A DNA stretch of 7,193 bases from assembly GCA_029938505.1 (NCBI GenBank), contig JAOZUV010000003.1:11951-19143 (forward strand), in the 5' to 3' direction. Both the position numbers and the translations under genes were made by a program. Under the pieces are notes generated by a model. It was not told where the DNA came from. It worked only from the letters and a program-made list of their open reading frames with translations, and did no database searches. Within the stretch, counting starts at the first letter, position 1, and the number at the start of each line of letters is the position of its first letter. This document shows, in pieces, positions 6,657-7,193 of the stretch. Source of the DNA: Bacteroidales bacterium (GTDB taxonomy: Bacteria > Bacteroidota > Bacteroidia > Bacteroidales > GCA-2711565).

Positions 6657-7193
6657 TTAAAAATCAAAAACCATTCCTGCACTTACTTGCTTACTTTTAA
6701 ATTTGCTATGAAACGCTTTTATTGCAGGCGGTCCTGTGCAATGTGATGGGTAAATCTCACTTATATTTTGATCTTCAAAATAGCGAATTGTTTTTTGTGT
6801 TTGAACATCATTTGTTTTTAAATGAAATCCGCCAATGACAGCTTTAATTTTATTTATTTTACTTATTTTTTTAGCATATTCTGTAATATTACAAATCCCT
6901 GAATGAGCGCAACCAGAAACTATAATTAACTCATTGTTTTGAATGATTACAAGGGCTGAATCATCAGGGATAAAATCATCTTTATCGTGGCAATCAATGA
7001 ATGAAGTTGTCTTTGATTCAAAAGAATTAAGTTTTGGAATTTCCCCCAAAAAAATTATATTTTCAGTAATATAATATGGCTTTCTGGTATTTATTAATTT
7101 GAATTTCTGATTGAGCTCTAAAAATTTTGAATTAAGTCCGATGAATGTGTGATCGCTTTTTCTGTATCGTTGAATAAATGCATAAGGATGACA
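6657..7193 (-). CDS. MBL-fold metallo-hydrolase (COG1237-like), C-terminal part, cut by window edge
   Basis: The frame is open from the right edge (7193) to the TAA at 6659-6657, giving 178 visible residues. A TTG at 7049-7047 can be read as a start, but the 48 codons before it are open and protein-like (beginning C-H-P-Y-A-F and including H-T-F-I-G-L-N), so the gene continues beyond the window. The visible half carries the later metal-site motifs of the subfamily related to the archaeal dihydropterin ribofuranosylaminobenzene phosphate synthase-like MBL proteins: S-G-C-A-H-S-G (visible His97, codon 6905-6903), I-G-G-F-H-L (His124) and P-S-H-C-T-G (His151). The first H-x-H-x-D-H motif should lie in the missing N-terminal part. 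The substrate is unknown; annotated relatives are usually just called MBL-fold hydrolases. The CGGC gene follows on the same strand after 77 bases and may be co-transcribed. Confidence 0.88.
   Translation of the reverse strand, partial: CHPYAFIQRYRKSDHTFIGLNSKFLELNQKFKLINTRKPYYITENIIFLGEIPKLNSFESKTTSFIDCHDKDDFIPDDSALVIIQNNELIIVSGCAHSGICNITEYAKKISKINKIKAVIGGFHLKTNDVQTQKTIRYFEDQNISEIYPSHCTGPPAIKAFHSKFKSKQVSAGMVFDF

Noticed and set aside
7047..7049. TTG as the start of the MBL-fold gene
   Set aside because: The same frame is open to the right edge with protein-like sequence, and the family needs a further N-terminal metal-binding half.
1..7193. tRNA, rRNA, CRISPR array, insertion sequence, phage or toxin-antitoxin content
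   Set aside because: No cloverleaf-like or T-loop sequence, no spaced identical repeats of CRISPR length, no terminal inverted repeats with a transposase, and no small paired genes were seen; nearly all of the window is accounted for by the listed genes.

Overview
The window is AT-rich, densely coding DNA that most likely comes from a member of the Bacteroidota, probably an anaerobic or facultative marine/gut-type lineage near the Bacteroidales. The grounds are: two exported protein families (DUF4837-like and DUF2147) that I associate with this phylum, at least in this form; a tyrosyl-tRNA synthetase with the N-terminal sequence style typical of the phylum; start codons preceded by A/T-rich sequence instead of Shine-Dalgarno motifs; and a perfect TAnnTTTG -7 box in front of tyrS. 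Lineage assignment is inference. No rRNA, tRNA, CRISPR array, insertion sequence or integrase was seen. The longest gap between genes is about 136 bases.

Layout. Bases 2-1512 (+ strand): a lipoprotein of the DUF4837 type, cut at its 5' end by the window edge, then a secreted DUF2147 protein closed by a strong hairpin terminator (1533-1560). Bases 1649-3094 (+): an MltF-type lipoprotein with a solute-binding domain fused to a lytic transglycosylase domain. Bases 3091-4710 (- strand): a flavodoxin whose stop codon overlaps the mltF stop on the opposite strand, preceded in transcription order by an extended short-chain dehydrogenase/epimerase. Bases 4799-6073 (+): tyrS, divergent from the dehydrogenase, with a short A/T-rich control region (4711-4798) that holds a promoter and a threefold 9-bp repeat. 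Bases 6091-6128: a perfect 38-bp palindrome that probably terminates tyrS and the convergent gene alike. Bases 6130-7193 (-): a CGGC-domain cysteine-rich protein and, upstream of it in transcription order, the C-terminal part of a metallo-beta-lactamase-fold hydrolase that runs off the right edge.

How they may work together. The first three genes all encode exported envelope proteins, one of them a peptidoglycan-cleaving enzyme, so the left third looks like an envelope block. The flavodoxin, CGGC protein and MBL-fold protein fit a redox/metal lifestyle, but nothing in the window joins them into one pathway. TyrS is a housekeeping gene with its own promoter and terminator. Overall this is mostly an ordinary core-genome region. 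The points most worth checking are the altered phosphate loop of the flavodoxin, the repeat in the tyrS/dehydrogenase divergent region, the large palindrome, and the CGGC-MBL pair. I found no convincing undescribed system.
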